Assembly: GCA_047639415.1 (NCBI GenBank)
Contig: JBLINP010000030.1
Location: 1 to 25,215 of the forward strand
Source of the DNA: OFTM34 sp047639415
Lineage (GTDB): Bacteria; Planctomycetota; UBA1135; GCA-002686595
DNA length: 25,215 bases
Reading direction: 5' to 3'
Below the pieces are notes generated by a model. The model was not told the DNA's origin. It saw only the letters and a list, made by a program, of their open reading frames with translations, and made no database searches. Positions 16,229 to 25,043 of the stretch are shown in pieces. Every line of letters begins with the position of its first letter. Position 1 is the stretch's first letter. Position numbers and translations under genes: made by a program.

Positions 16229-16816
16229 TTATTCTTTGAGCACCATGTCGATACACAGAACCGAAGCGAGAATCAGTTTTCGAATCGCGGCTCCCTTCGG
16301 AACCTTATCGCTAATCTCAAGAATGTAATTGTCCGCGGTTGTGAACAACTCTTTGCCGAGTCCGGACCAACTCTTCGATACCCGAGCGAGCTGCTTGTCA
16401 CCGCGTTTGAACTGAAACTCCCAACCGGTCCACTTGCCCGCCAACGTGCAGAGTTGCTTTCCGGCCGGATCTTCCAACTCAAACTTTCCGCCGATGCTGA
16501 AGAGCTTCTGCTGGAACCCACCAAGCGCTTGCCCCGAAGAGTCATGAACTTGCACCTTCGATAAGAATATTGATATTCCGCGAGTGACCTGAAGGACGGG
16601 TTCTCCACTTGGCGTCGTCACTCGAACATCGAATGGCGTCATGCGCTTGTAATCGGTGAATCGGAGGACCTTCGTAATTCCGCCGAGATTGGGTTCACGA
16701 CAGTGCAGAATCTCTTCACCCGATTCTGGGTCAAGGATGTCGAAGTTATTGGCCGCTTTGAACATGCCCACGTGTTCGCGAACGAAGTATAGATTGCGGT
16801 CGAGCAAATGATCCAT
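16229..16816 (-). CDS. Phospholipid-scramblase-like / LURP-one-like protein
   Basis: The 195-residue product resembles the scramblase/LURP-one/Tubby C-terminal barrel family. It has an opening LLDRNLYFVREHVGMFKAANNFDILDP, a repeated beta-rich pattern of xVxxxxGxxLGxxxQ type (SKVQVHDSSGQALGGFQQK), GKFELEDPAGKQL, and a C-terminal hydrophobic segment (about 177-191, AIRKLILASVLCIDMVL). In eukaryotes the family includes the Ca-dependent PLSCR proteins, whose membrane activity is still debated; bacterial members are uncharacterised. The C-terminal segment could act as a membrane tail. It has the clearest ribosome-binding site in the window (GGAGG, 9 nt before the ATG). A hairpin at 16838-16856 separates it from the ABC genes, so it is probably its own transcription unit. 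Confidence 0.75.
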   Translation of the reverse strand: MDHLLDRNLYFVREHVGMFKAANNFDILDPESGEEILHCREPNLGGITKVLRFTDYKRMTPFDVRVTTPSGEPVLQVTRGISIFLSKVQVHDSSGQALGGFQQKLFSIGGKFELEDPAGKQLCTLAGKWTGWEFQFKRGDKQLARVSKSWSGLGKELFTTADNYILEISDKVPKGAAIRKLILASVLCIDMVLKE

Positions 16817-16837
16817 TGGGTCTCTCCTCCAAACATG

Positions 16838-16856
16838 CTCGTTTTAGAGAAACGAG
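16838..16856 (-). terminator. Hairpin between ABC permease and scramblase-like gene
   Basis: A perfect 7-bp stem (CTCGTTT and AAACGAG, 5-nt loop) lies 8 nt after the permease stop codon on the minus strand. It is not followed by a strong T-run (CATGTTTGG). It could be a weak terminator, or a structure just upstream of the strong ribosome-binding site of the next gene. Confidence 0.45.
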
Positions 16857-16863
16857 CCGGCTG

Positions 16864-18045
16864 TTAACTGGTGAATACGTTTTCGAGCATGCTTTGAACA
16901 AGAACGCCGAAGGCCATCGATGAGCATAAGCCCAGCAATACGAGCAAACCGAGTTCAAATCCAAAAATCTGAACCACACGACTACGCGCGCAGCCGATCT
17001 TGTAAAGAGTTTCGAGCTCTCGATGGCGTACGCGAATAGAGAGTAGAAGCACTAACACTAAGAACAAGCTCGTTGATACGGCGACCAAAATGGAATTGGC
17101 ATCGAAGAAGCTTTTCACTTGGAACACGACTCCCATGAGCTCCTCCACCACATCGATGGGTTCGAGTAGCTGCAGATCATCTGAAAGGCGATAACGTCCT
17201 TTCAGAATCGTCGCCGAACGTGCATCCACTGGAAATAGCAACATCGCGCTCACCGGGTAGGACTCGGCTTCCCCGTGGAAATGAAAGCTGCTGCGGTTCT
17301 CCTCTGTGAATTCGGTGAATTCAAAAGTCGCAGCCCCCATTACGATTTTGTCCGCTCCACCGTTCGAGTTCTCCATGACTCCCAGAACTCGATTCTCGGT
17401 TTCCGCTTCGGCCTCCACATGACCGTGCCCGATTCCCATTCCAATCCACACCGTTTTGGTATCAGCAAACACGGCACGGTCATCGGACGTTCCGTTGGGT
17501 TTCAAAACCCCAGTGATCTGGAGTTTGAGTGGCGAACGCAAGCTCAAGTCGTAGAGGCTGCCTTCGTCGGTCAACAGCGTACTGCCCACGCCGAGCTGCA
17601 ACTCCTTCGCCACGTCGCTTCCGATCATCGCCTCACCAAGCAGTAACGGTGAACAGCCGTCCGCCACGACGAGTCTTCGCTCTTCGAAATAATCAGGCGT
17701 CGTCCCGACCAATGGATAGCTCCGCGCCGTCTGTCCTAATACGATCGGAACCACTTTCGTGAAGCCCGTGTCGATCAACTCATTGGCTTCGCGCATCGAT
17801 AAACTTCGCGGCACGCGCCCCGTGAAGTAGAGCGAACTGAGCACCAAATCGAACCGACTACCCAAAGCCCCTGCAACGATTGGCGTGGCGCGACTGCGCT
17901 TGACCAAGCGATCGCCATAATCGTTGACTAAACCGGAGATGGAAAACGGCAGCAAGAAGGCGAGAGTCACGCAGGCCACCAAGATTGCGCTACGCAACTT
18001 CGTATGAAAGATGTGTCGCCAGGCGAGGAGTAAGCTGTGCTTCAT
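16864..18045 (-). CDS. ABC transporter permease, MacB/FtsX-like, with only three predicted helices
   Basis: The 393-residue product has a first membrane helix at 19-40, preceded by the typical LAWRHIFHTKLRSA segment. A large periplasmic domain (about 41-315) contains a GTTPDYFEE segment usual in MacB-type proteins. Two C-terminal helices lie at 317-337 and 361-385, joined by RVRHRELETLYKIGCARSRVV, the coupling-helix region that contacts the ATPase. Normal MacB/FtsX/LolC-type subunits have four helices; the protein stops right after the third, and nothing downstream in any frame restores a fourth. The ATG overlaps the stop of the ATPase gene by four bases (ATGA). Members of this family power export or extraction of lipoproteins, peptides or drugs, or transmit signals to periplasmic hydrolases; the substrate here is unknown. 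Confidence 0.8.
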   Translation of the reverse strand: MKHSLLLAWRHIFHTKLRSAILVACVTLAFLLPFSISGLVNDYGDRLVKRSRATPIVAGALGSRFDLVLSSLYFTGRVPRSLSMREANELIDTGFTKVVPIVLGQTARSYPLVGTTPDYFEERRLVVADGCSPLLLGEAMIGSDVAKELQLGVGSTLLTDEGSLYDLSLRSPLKLQITGVLKPNGTSDDRAVFADTKTVWIGMGIGHGHVEAEAETENRVLGVMENSNGGADKIVMGAATFEFTEFTEENRSSFHFHGEAESYPVSAMLLFPVDARSATILKGRYRLSDDLQLLEPIDVVEELMGVVFQVKSFFDANSILVAVSTSLFLVLVLLLSIRVRHRELETLYKIGCARSRVVQIFGFELGLLVLLGLCSSMAFGVLVQSMLENVFTS

Positions 18046-18722
18046 CGCCGCGACTCGTTCTGGTCGTCCAAGTCGACGACTCGATCGAACAACTCCAACA
18101 AGGCGTGATTGTGCGTCACCATCAATAACGTGGCCTTCGACCCGCGAACTTGAGCAAGCAAGAGCTCCAAGATTAGACGCGAATTGGAGGGATCGAGATT
18201 GCCCGTCGGCTCATCGGCTAGGATCAACGACGGTTGCGTTACGAGCGCGCGGCAAATCGCCACACGCTGACGTTCGCCCATCGAAAGTTCTCGCGGGCGG
18301 CGATTGAAGAACTGGGCGATGCCCGCAGCGGTTGCCAATTCCTCCGCACGGCGCTCCACTTGCTCATCCAACTTCAAAGCCGAGCTGAGTAGGTACGGCA
18401 AAAGCACGTTCTCGCGCACACTCAAGTGCTCCAAGAGTTCGAACTCCTGAAAGACGAGCCCAATCTGACGGATGCGGGTCGCCCTGCGCGCGGCCTCTCC
18501 AAGTTCGCTCCAGTCCCGACATTCGAATTCGATTCGGCCTTCACCCTGAACGAGGACGCCAGCGATCAAATTCAGCAAGGTGCTCTTGCCCGAACCGCTC
18601 GCGCCAATGCAAGCGACAAGTTCGCCGGCCTTCAGCGTGAATTGTGGCAATCGCAACTCGAACTCGGAGTTCGCATAACGATGCACAAGTCCCTCAACCC
18701 GTACCGCGATGCTCGCTTCCAT
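18042..18722 (-). CDS. ABC transporter ATP-binding protein, LolD/MacB-type
   Basis: The 226-residue product has the full nucleotide-binding set: Walker A GASGSGKST (40-48), Q-loop Gln92 in LVFQEFELL, signature LSMGE (146-150), Walker B LILADE (167-172 region), D-loop NLD, and switch His204 in MVTHN. The EPTGNLD segment and short length place it with LolD/MacB/FtsE-type ATPases, which work with mechanotransmission permeases rather than importers. I chose the ATG at 18722, 7 bp after the stop of the peptidase-like gene. A TTG nine codons upstream would make it overlap that gene by 20 bp and adds nothing conserved. It overlaps the permease gene by four bases. It is unlikely to serve the distant metal permease, which belongs to another transporter class. 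Confidence 0.92.
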   Translation of the reverse strand: MEASIAVRVEGLVHRYANSEFELRLPQFTLKAGELVACIGASGSGKSTLLNLIAGVLVQGEGRIEFECRDWSELGEAARRATRIRQIGLVFQEFELLEHLSVRENVLLPYLLSSALKLDEQVERRAEELATAAGIAQFFNRRPRELSMGERQRVAICRALVTQPSLILADEPTGNLDPSNSRLILELLLAQVRGSKATLLMVTHNHALLELFDRVVDLDDQNESRR

Positions 18723-18729
18723 CGTCGAT

Positions 18730-20388
18730 TTAGAGCTGTTTTCGGACAAAGCTAAGCCAGTGCTCTTCGAACGCCTCTAAATCAATTTTGCCCCATGACT
18801 CCGCCATCGCAACTTTCCAAATTTCCTCGCGAGTCTCTTCCTCAAGATCCTCACTATCGAACTCCAACTCGTCGGGGGTCAGTTCGCGGCCATCCTCACT
18901 TGCCTCAGCCTTCCTCAGAATCGTCAACTGCTCGTAGGCTTCTCGGAACCCCTGGCTAAGCGTCCGCATATAGTTCGGGAGAATTTCGGCGTACTCAGGC
19001 TCCCACATCTTGCGCGGCAATTCGCCGAGAGCACCCCGTCGCAACATGTAGATAATCGACCACGATTGTGCATAGCAAGAAACACCGCTCGGTCCTTGCG
19101 ACTGCCATTCCGCGTGGTCGAAATAGAGGTGCTGAGCCAGCGGCGCCTGGTCATCGCTCTGCAACATACTCTTAATCACCGGCAAGCGATTGAATCCGCC
19201 GGGCATCTTCTTTGTGACCTTCGCCTTGCCAAGGTTGAACCGAACGCCTCCGTAATAATCACCATGCCCCTCATCAAACCATCGATGCGCTTCCGAACGA
19301 CCGAACAGGTAATGGCAGTACTGGTGGAAAGCTTCGTGACTCATTACTGAGTACGTCGCGTTGCGATCCGTCTCGCGGTAATCAAAAATCACAAGTTCCG
19401 CGGAGCTGGGACTGAACCATCCGCCCACGCCACGGCGAGTTTTGCCATAGCTGTGAAACTCCTTTTCAGTACCGCAGATTCTTACCACCGAAACATCCGT
19501 AATCGGCTGCTCCGGCGGAAAATCGCGCTCGAATAGATCTCGCGACAATTCGAGCCGCTCGATCACTTCATCCACAAATTTCTTATTCGTCGACGAAGTC
19601 TTGATTAGGTAGCGCTTGGACGGCGTTGGCAAAACCGTCCACCCGGGAGTTCGCGAAACGAGTTCGCTGTGGTAGGCGAGTATGTCTTGATACGTTCCAC
19701 CTTTCTCGAATTTCAAACTGCGCTCGCGCTCGACCTCCTCCACGCTTTTCGCGCTCGACTTAAAGGTCCGTTTCCATTTCTTGGAGACCTTTTCAGAAAT
19801 GGTGTAAATCAAAACCAACTTGGCGTCGGTTAGCTCAAATTCGAACGCATCGATCCAAACTTCATACGCTCCGTTTTGAGCGATCCAAGAACGATGGCGC
19901 CCATCCAATTTTTTCCTGCCGCTGATGGGCTTGTCGTATTCGGGCTCTTCAATCTCGTAGTCGAACAACCACCCGAATTGATCCGAAAGGATGAATTCCA
20001 AACTGGACTTATCCACTTCCTTTTCGACCTCGTCCTCCTCGCCATCCTCTGCCTCTTTCGTTGTCGATGTCGGTGTCGGTGTCGCGACCTCCTTCGCTGG
20101 ATCCGGTCGCTCGATTCGCAAAACGATCAGCTGCCCTTTGTCGCTATACGATCGACCATCGACGGTCATGATCTTGCCGTCACCTTCCATCCGAGTCGTC
20201 ACGCCGTCCTCACGTTGCGTAGCCTGGATGGGAATCACTAACCAATTCGACGGCACCTTAAACCGGAACCCGTTGTGAAGGTCTTCGTAGTGGTTTTTAG
20301 CGAGTCCTTGAGCGCCGATCGGCGCGCCCAATAAATTCAATACAAGCACGAGCAATGCGAACGCAAAGGCGAGGCTTGTAAACTTCAT
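18730..20388 (-). CDS. Secreted peptidase-MA-like (HExxH) protein in ABC operon
   Basis: The 552-residue product has a signal peptide (hydrophobic 5-20, cleavage near AQG about 26-28). An N-terminal beta-rich domain (about 30-225) is interrupted by a Pro/Thr then Asp/Glu-rich stretch (about 100-128). It is followed by a zinc-peptidase core with HEAFH at 351-355 and a candidate third ligand Glu373 in RWFDEGHGDYYGG, the gluzincin arrangement seen in the peptidase MA and DUF1570 families. The C-terminal part includes a charged acidic run and ends WLSFVRKQL. A C-terminal anchor is not seen, so it is probably periplasmic. It is the first gene of an operon with the ATPase (7-bp gap) and permease, which suggests that the transporter and the hydrolase act together. 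No substrate can be inferred. Confidence 0.75.
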   Translation of the reverse strand: MKFTSLAFAFALLVLVLNLLGAPIGAQGLAKNHYEDLHNGFRFKVPSNWLVIPIQATQREDGVTTRMEGDGKIMTVDGRSYSDKGQLIVLRIERPDPAKEVATPTPTSTTKEAEDGEEDEVEKEVDKSSLEFILSDQFGWLFDYEIEEPEYDKPISGRKKLDGRHRSWIAQNGAYEVWIDAFEFELTDAKLVLIYTISEKVSKKWKRTFKSSAKSVEEVERERSLKFEKGGTYQDILAYHSELVSRTPGWTVLPTPSKRYLIKTSSTNKKFVDEVIERLELSRDLFERDFPPEQPITDVSVVRICGTEKEFHSYGKTRRGVGGWFSPSSAELVIFDYRETDRNATYSVMSHEAFHQYCHYLFGRSEAHRWFDEGHGDYYGGVRFNLGKAKVTKKMPGGFNRLPVIKSMLQSDDQAPLAQHLYFDHAEWQSQGPSGVSCYAQSWSIIYMLRRGALGELPRKMWEPEYAEILPNYMRTLSQGFREAYEQLTILRKAEASEDGRELTPDELEFDSEDLEEETREEIWKVAMAESWGKIDLEAFEEHWLSFVRKQL

Positions 20389-20484
20389 CGATTGGGTTTC
20401 GTGGTTACGAAGGAAGGAGAATTCATTCGATTGACCTCCAAATACTAGTGCTATGACGTGGAAAAACGTCCGCCAAACTCGATG

Positions 20485-22239
20485 TTACTCGCCTTTTCCA
20501 AATTCACACATCCACGGCTCTCCAGGCTGCTCGGGGCGTGCTTTAAAGACCTCTCGACGCCCTCCCGGCCACTGCACTTCTACGGACACCAAGCCCCCTG
20601 GGGTTCCGGACACAATCATTGTATCGCTGGCACTGGCGTAAGAGCGCGCCGAACTGACTCGACGCAAGCGTCGCTTCCCGTCCGCCGTTACCAACCACAC
20701 GTTCGTACCTAAGCCTCTCCAATTGCCGGACGGTCCGCGCAAATGTATGCGCGCATACTCGCTTTCGGTTGGCTTTGAAAAGACCACGTCCGCCGCGGAT
20801 CGATTGTTGCCAATCAGAATGTCGAGAAACCCATCTCCATTGAGATCACCAACCGCTGAGCCACGTGAAATATTGGGTTCGCTTACGGCGGCGTCGAGCA
20901 ATTCACTCGGTGCTAGGCTGAACCGTTTTCCATCACCTAGAAAAAGCAAATTGGGCTGGGGATACGTTCGATCGGGATGAACGGTTTCGACATTGTCGAA
21001 GATATGACCATTGCAGAGAAACAAGTCGAGGTTGCCGTCGAGGTCGAAGTCTTCGATGAGCGCTCCGAAACCGAGCAGTGCCCGGCTAACTTCGGATAGC
21101 CCCGACTGACGAGTCTTGTCACGAAAACTGAGACCTTTCCCAGTAGAGTTCGGCGAGCTCCGGTTCACATAAAGCGAGTTGGTCTCGTCGTCCAAATTCG
21201 TCACGAACAAATCGAAGTCACCATCATTGTCGATGTCGCCCGCATCGACTCCCATGCCGGCCTCCGAAGTCCCGTCATCGTTGAAGGCCACGCCAAGCTC
21301 TTGCCCGCGTTCGGAGAACCTATTTTCACCTAGGTTGTGGAACAGCATGTTTGGCGTTCCGTCGTTCACCACATACAGATCGGCAAGCCCGTCCAACTCA
21401 ACATCCGTCACGACGATTCCAAGCCCCTTGCCAGGTGGAACCTGCAAACCGGATGACGTGGTTTCATCAGTGAGGCTACCGCTGCCATCGTTGACTAGAA
21501 AACGATCACGCTCGGCTTCAAAGATATCGGGCGTTGGATACAGGCGATATCCAAGCGGTGCACGCGGATTGAAGAATTCCTGTAAGTACATCGCGGGTTC
21601 GTAAACCACGTAATTAACGATGTAGAGGTCCAAATCGCCGTCTCCTTCCGAATCGAAGAAGCCCGCCGACACACTCCATCGATCGTGGAAGCCGAGTCCG
21701 CTACTCTCCGTCCAATCTTCGAAGCCACCCTTCCGATTGCGGAACAGTCGATTGGCTCCCCAATTCAAAACCAAAAGGTCGTCGAGTCCATCGCCATCGA
21801 AATCCCCGACCGCGCAGCCCATTCCGTAACCGTTTTCATCCGCGCCTGCAGCATCCGAAACTAGATCAAAGCTGCCGTCACCGCGATTAGAGTAAAGCAC
21901 GTTTTCGGCACCGACTCGGGATTCCTGATCACCGGGAGTTCGCAGCGGGCCCGATTGCACCAAGTAAGCGTCGAGGTCACCATCGCCATCAAAATCAATC
22001 AGGCCGACTCCCCCGCCCATGGTCTCCGCCGATTCGCGAAACCCCACACCGCCGTGCGCGTGAGTGAAATCGATCCCGCTAAAGATCGTCGCATCAATCA
22101 ATAGCGGTTCAGATAAAGCATTAGTTGTCGAAGCCTGCTTATCCTCGGACGAGCCCGTTCCCTTCGGTACGTTTTCACTGCATGCCAAACACGCGACGAA
22201 TAAAACGCACGCGCCGTTAAGCACTCTCTTTGTACTCAC
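20485..22239 (-). CDS. CRTAC1-type lipoprotein with FG-GAP/VCBS repeats and ASPIC/UnbV C-terminus
   Basis: The 584-residue product has seven calcium-binding-type repeats of the form DxDxDGxxD (for example DFDGDGDLDAYLV, DFDGDGLDDLLVL, DIDNDGDFDLFVT, DLNGDGFLDILIG), which build an FG-GAP beta-propeller. The C-terminal part (PGGLVSVEVQWPGGRREVF) is the ASPIC/UnbV domain. Such proteins are abundant in planctomycetes, acidobacteria and myxobacteria and are thought to mediate extracellular binding; no enzymatic role is known. I chose the GTG at 22239: it has a GGGGG stretch 7 nt upstream and puts a lipoprotein-like signal with Cys17/Cys20 at the N-terminus. A TTG at 22272 would also be in frame, directly abutting the previous stop. 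It forms a pair with the upstream TPR gene. Confidence 0.9.
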   Translation of the reverse strand: MSTKRVLNGACVLFVACLACSENVPKGTGSSEDKQASTTNALSEPLLIDATIFSGIDFTHAHGGVGFRESAETMGGGVGLIDFDGDGDLDAYLVQSGPLRTPGDQESRVGAENVLYSNRGDGSFDLVSDAAGADENGYGMGCAVGDFDGDGLDDLLVLNWGANRLFRNRKGGFEDWTESSGLGFHDRWSVSAGFFDSEGDGDLDLYIVNYVVYEPAMYLQEFFNPRAPLGYRLYPTPDIFEAERDRFLVNDGSGSLTDETTSSGLQVPPGKGLGIVVTDVELDGLADLYVVNDGTPNMLFHNLGENRFSERGQELGVAFNDDGTSEAGMGVDAGDIDNDGDFDLFVTNLDDETNSLYVNRSSPNSTGKGLSFRDKTRQSGLSEVSRALLGFGALIEDFDLDGNLDLFLCNGHIFDNVETVHPDRTYPQPNLLFLGDGKRFSLAPSELLDAAVSEPNISRGSAVGDLNGDGFLDILIGNNRSAADVVFSKPTESEYARIHLRGPSGNWRGLGTNVWLVTADGKRRLRRVSSARSYASASDTMIVSGTPGGLVSVEVQWPGGRREVFKARPEQPGEPWMCEFGKGE

Positions 22240-22272
22240 GGACGAGCCCCCTGATTGCAATACCCTGTCCAA

Positions 22273-23325
22273 CTATTCACCTGCCTCGCGCGCCGTCGCC
22301 AGTCGTGCTTTCAATTTGAGCACTTCTGGATGTCCCGGTTGAAACTGACTGAATGCTTCTATCGCCTGCTCCGCGTCGTCGAAGCGCTTCAAAGCCAACA
22401 TGCACAAAGCCCTACCCAGTAAAGCGTTGATTCGAACATTCGACTCGGCGTCAAACTGCAAGGCGTAATCAAATTCCGGTATCGCTTCTTGAGCACGGCC
22501 GCTCTCTAGGTAGTGAATCCCCAAACTAACTCGACGCTGCACTTCGGAAATACTCGGCCCTAACAAACCAAGATCTTCTAGAACGCGCACTCGCTCGTGT
22601 GCGAGCCGAAATTCAGTTGCAGCCTCCGCTTGTCCTAAGTCTTCCGAAACGCGAGCCAATCGAAACAAAGTCGTGGCTTGATTTGGAAGGACGCGATTTG
22701 CGACCAACAAGTGAGTGAGTGCTCCTTCGAGATCCCCCTCGTCCTCGAGCAAACTCGCCAGCGGAACGAGCGCATCGTTGTGTTCCGGATCGATCGCTAA
22801 GGCTTTTTCAAACGCCCGGCGAGCCCCCACAAGATCGTCGAACCGCATATAGGAGATCCCTAAGAAACTGAGCGAGTGTGTATCGGTCGGGGCGAGGCTA
22901 GAGGCGTGCTCCAAGAGCGTGATGGCTTGATCAAAATTGCCATGATCCAACCGATTGGCCCCCAACCATGTCCAAGCTTCGGCATCAGATGGGTCGTTCG
23001 ACAGGCTATGAGCCAAGAATGCCAATCCGCGCTCACCCTCTCCAACCGTCGTGTAGAGGCTGCCCAACATGCGGTGGGTAACTGGTGACGGATCCGTTCG
23101 AGCCAGGGCAAGCAATTCTCGTTCGCGTGAGACCAGCGCCAAGCGCTTGGGCGTACTTTCACCGACTCCTTTCCAGGGGCCGGTGGGCAACGGCGTCGAC
23201 TCGGCGAAGCCCGCAAGCAAACGTTGGTGAGGAAGCAATTCTGACAGCGCATCCGACTGCTCGGCTCCTCCGCAGGAACTGGCAACGAGAAAGATGAACG
23301 GGCCGAGAATTAGCCGATGAAACAT
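22273..23325 (-). CDS. TPR-repeat lipoprotein
   Basis: The 350-residue product has a lipoprotein signal (lipobox A-S-S-C18) and then about seven tetratricopeptide-type helical pairs. The clearest read AEAWTWLGANRLDHGNFDQAITLLEH, HSLSFLGISYMRFDDLVGARRAFEKAL, and NALLGRALCMLALKRFDDAEQAIEAF-like (near the C-terminus). TPR proteins are protein-protein interaction scaffolds; this one should face the periplasm or cell surface. The stop codon is directly followed by the next frame, and the two genes are almost certainly co-transcribed. Pairing of a TPR protein with a CRTAC1-type protein is a recurrent arrangement, so they probably work together. The ATG has no Shine-Dalgarno motif. Confidence 0.88.
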   Translation of the reverse strand: MFHRLILGPFIFLVASSCGGAEQSDALSELLPHQRLLAGFAESTPLPTGPWKGVGESTPKRLALVSRERELLALARTDPSPVTHRMLGSLYTTVGEGERGLAFLAHSLSNDPSDAEAWTWLGANRLDHGNFDQAITLLEHASSLAPTDTHSLSFLGISYMRFDDLVGARRAFEKALAIDPEHNDALVPLASLLEDEGDLEGALTHLLVANRVLPNQATTLFRLARVSEDLGQAEAATEFRLAHERVRVLEDLGLLGPSISEVQRRVSLGIHYLESGRAQEAIPEFDYALQFDAESNVRINALLGRALCMLALKRFDDAEQAIEAFSQFQPGHPEVLKLKARLATAREAGE

Positions 23326-23431
23326 GCGCCAAAGAATACGCGATGCGACTCGGAAGGTTGGCGATTCCTCTCAGATAAAACGCCATGAAGTGGCCTATTT
23401 CCAAGTCGCGATCCTATGTGCTCGACCGACG

Positions 23432-24724
23432 TCAATCCGAATTCAACCGCTCGGTGATCGGAGCGACCAGGGCCCGGCCAATGGCCTCGCCCAGAATTTC
23501 GGTGCCGGGGCGATTGAAATGACAGAGGTCGTAGTAGACGCGTTCTTCAATGTCCCGAAAGAGATTCGAAGCGTCTAAAAAAGTCACGCCACGATCGGTC
23601 AGACGGGGAATTGCCGCGCGCATCAGCGGATAGCCAGTCCGCACACCTCGCTCAATCGTCGGGTGCGCTGCGCCTTCTTCGAGTTCAACTTCGGTTAACT
23701 TTTTCGAGCCTTCGTCGTGCAGCGTCGGTTGCAAAACGTGCAAGTAGACAATCCCCCGCTCGCGGCACATGGCGTTTAACGAGCTCGAGGACTCAACCCA
23801 GCTATCGACTATCAACGCCAATCGCTCCTGCTCATTCAATTCCGTGAGAAGTCCATTCGACACAGGATTCGACAAACTCGTTTCTTCCGAGTTCGCGAAT
23901 CGGCCCGTGGCCTGTGTCCATCTCCGAATCGAGGCTTCGGCGCTGAATCGAATCACTCTTCCAAGGATTGCGCTGGCATGCAGATTCGCGGAGTCCGCGA
24001 TGCGTGCCGTTTCGCGAGCGCGGGCTCGAATCAAGACCACGTCTTCAAATAAGCTTGCGCGTTTTCGCGACCTGTCGTTGAGGCCGAGTAACTGTGACCA
24101 ATGGGTTTGTGACGGAAAGAGTGGGTGAACGCCAAGCTCTGGGTTCAGTAAACCAATCCCAACCTCATTGAATCCATCCAAGTTCACGACCACATCAGGC
24201 CTAAGTCCCAGCGCAAAGAAATAGGCGAGCAACATGACCTGCTGCGGTTGCTTGAAGGACTCTCGACCATGACCAAGAACCGCGATCGGTCGATTTAGAT
24301 TCTGCAATCCCGTTTCGAGAACGTTCACCATCGCATCACCGCCACCGTTTTTTACCGGATCGGTAAAGATGCGGGCAACGGATCCTCCCAGCACGAGAAT
24401 TGTGAATGGTTGCCCCGCTTCCGCCTGCTGCGTCGCTTTGAATTTGCGTGCGTACTCAACCTGCCAAGCCGTCGCTTCGTGACCTTCGATCGTTTCGTAC
24501 CCGACGTAGGGATGCAAAAAAGTGTGACGTGTTTGCGACTGGGCGCCTGCCTCCCCCTCCGAATCCACGGTGACACCCATCTCCCCGAGCAAGGCCGCTA
24601 CCTGTTCGCGATTGGAATCCGCGTCATAACTTTGTCCAACAACTAGCAGGGTCGCGCGCCACCCAAGTTCAGCCAGCAACAACCCAATCAGTACGAGCGC
24701 TGTTCTTTGTAGGGCTTTCTTCAT
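23432..24724 (-). CDS. Membrane-anchored SGNH-type hydrolase-like protein
   Basis: The 430-residue product has an N-terminal anchor or signal helix (about 8-29). All SGNH landmarks are present: nucleophile Ser115 in VLGGSVA, the block III Asn186 in NLDGFNEV, and the Asp399/His402 pair in YYDLCHFNRPG. The family includes esterases, lipases and carbohydrate O-acetyl-esterases or transferases, usually with a small fold; here a large helical insertion (about 190-300) separates blocks III and V. The NxDGFNE motif is common in uncharacterised proteins near exopolysaccharide and O-acylation genes. No MBOAT-type acyltransferase is in the window. It lies 106 bp upstream of the TPR gene and may be transcribed with it. 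A periplasmic or outer-surface esterase is likely; the substrate is unknown. Confidence 0.8.
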   Translation of the reverse strand: MKKALQRTALVLIGLLLAELGWRATLLVVGQSYDADSNREQVAALLGEMGVTVDSEGEAGAQSQTRHTFLHPYVGYETIEGHEATAWQVEYARKFKATQQAEAGQPFTILVLGGSVARIFTDPVKNGGGDAMVNVLETGLQNLNRPIAVLGHGRESFKQPQQVMLLAYFFALGLRPDVVVNLDGFNEVGIGLLNPELGVHPLFPSQTHWSQLLGLNDRSRKRASLFEDVVLIRARARETARIADSANLHASAILGRVIRFSAEASIRRWTQATGRFANSEETSLSNPVSNGLLTELNEQERLALIVDSWVESSSSLNAMCRERGIVYLHVLQPTLHDEGSKKLTEVELEEGAAHPTIERGVRTGYPLMRAAIPRLTDRGVTFLDASNLFRDIEERVYYDLCHFNRPGTEILGEAIGRALVAPITERLNSD

Positions 24725-25043
24725 TCGCTTGTTCAGGTTTGCCGTACTGCTTCAGCACTGTTGCATATAACGATCGATTGTCGTCGGCGACGCCTACTCG
24801 ATTGCTGTAACAATGAAAACGCTATCCACTCCGGTGAACGATGAAAGCTGGCAAGATCAGCTTCACACAGAATAGAGACACGGAGGAGAAAAAGAACCGC
24901 TAACACGGTTGCCAACGCCTTTATCGGTGTGACCACCCCTTGCGAACGGTCCCTTCTCCGGTAGGAGCGAGCGAGTCACCGTAAAATTCACGGGAACAAA
25001 CCCGTGCGGCAAATGCCCTCTCCCCCCAAATTTGATGACCTGT
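24725..25043. other. Intergenic region upstream of the SGNH gene
   Basis: This 319-bp stretch has no gene that I can support. It should hold the promoter of the minus-strand SGNH/TPR/CRTAC1 genes, but I see no convincing -35/-10 pair. A 6-bp hairpin (CACGGG and CCCGTG, loop AACAAA) lies at 24989-25006, near the junction with the repeat. Confidence 0.5.

Noticed and set aside
18042..18722. ATPase partner for the metal permease
   Set aside because: The ATPase belongs to the LolD/MacB class and overlaps its own permease gene; cluster and context do not fit a ZnuC role.
19991..20120. Short GTC-rich repeat stretch in the peptidase-like gene
   Set aside because: It is the coding sequence of a Pro/Thr and Asp/Glu low-complexity linker, not an independent element.
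24733..24936. 67-codon minus-strand ORF with a hydrophobic N-terminus just upstream of the SGNH gene
   Set aside because: GTG start, an Arg run and no recognisable domain. The hydrophobic stretch alone is not enough; kept only as a weak possibility.
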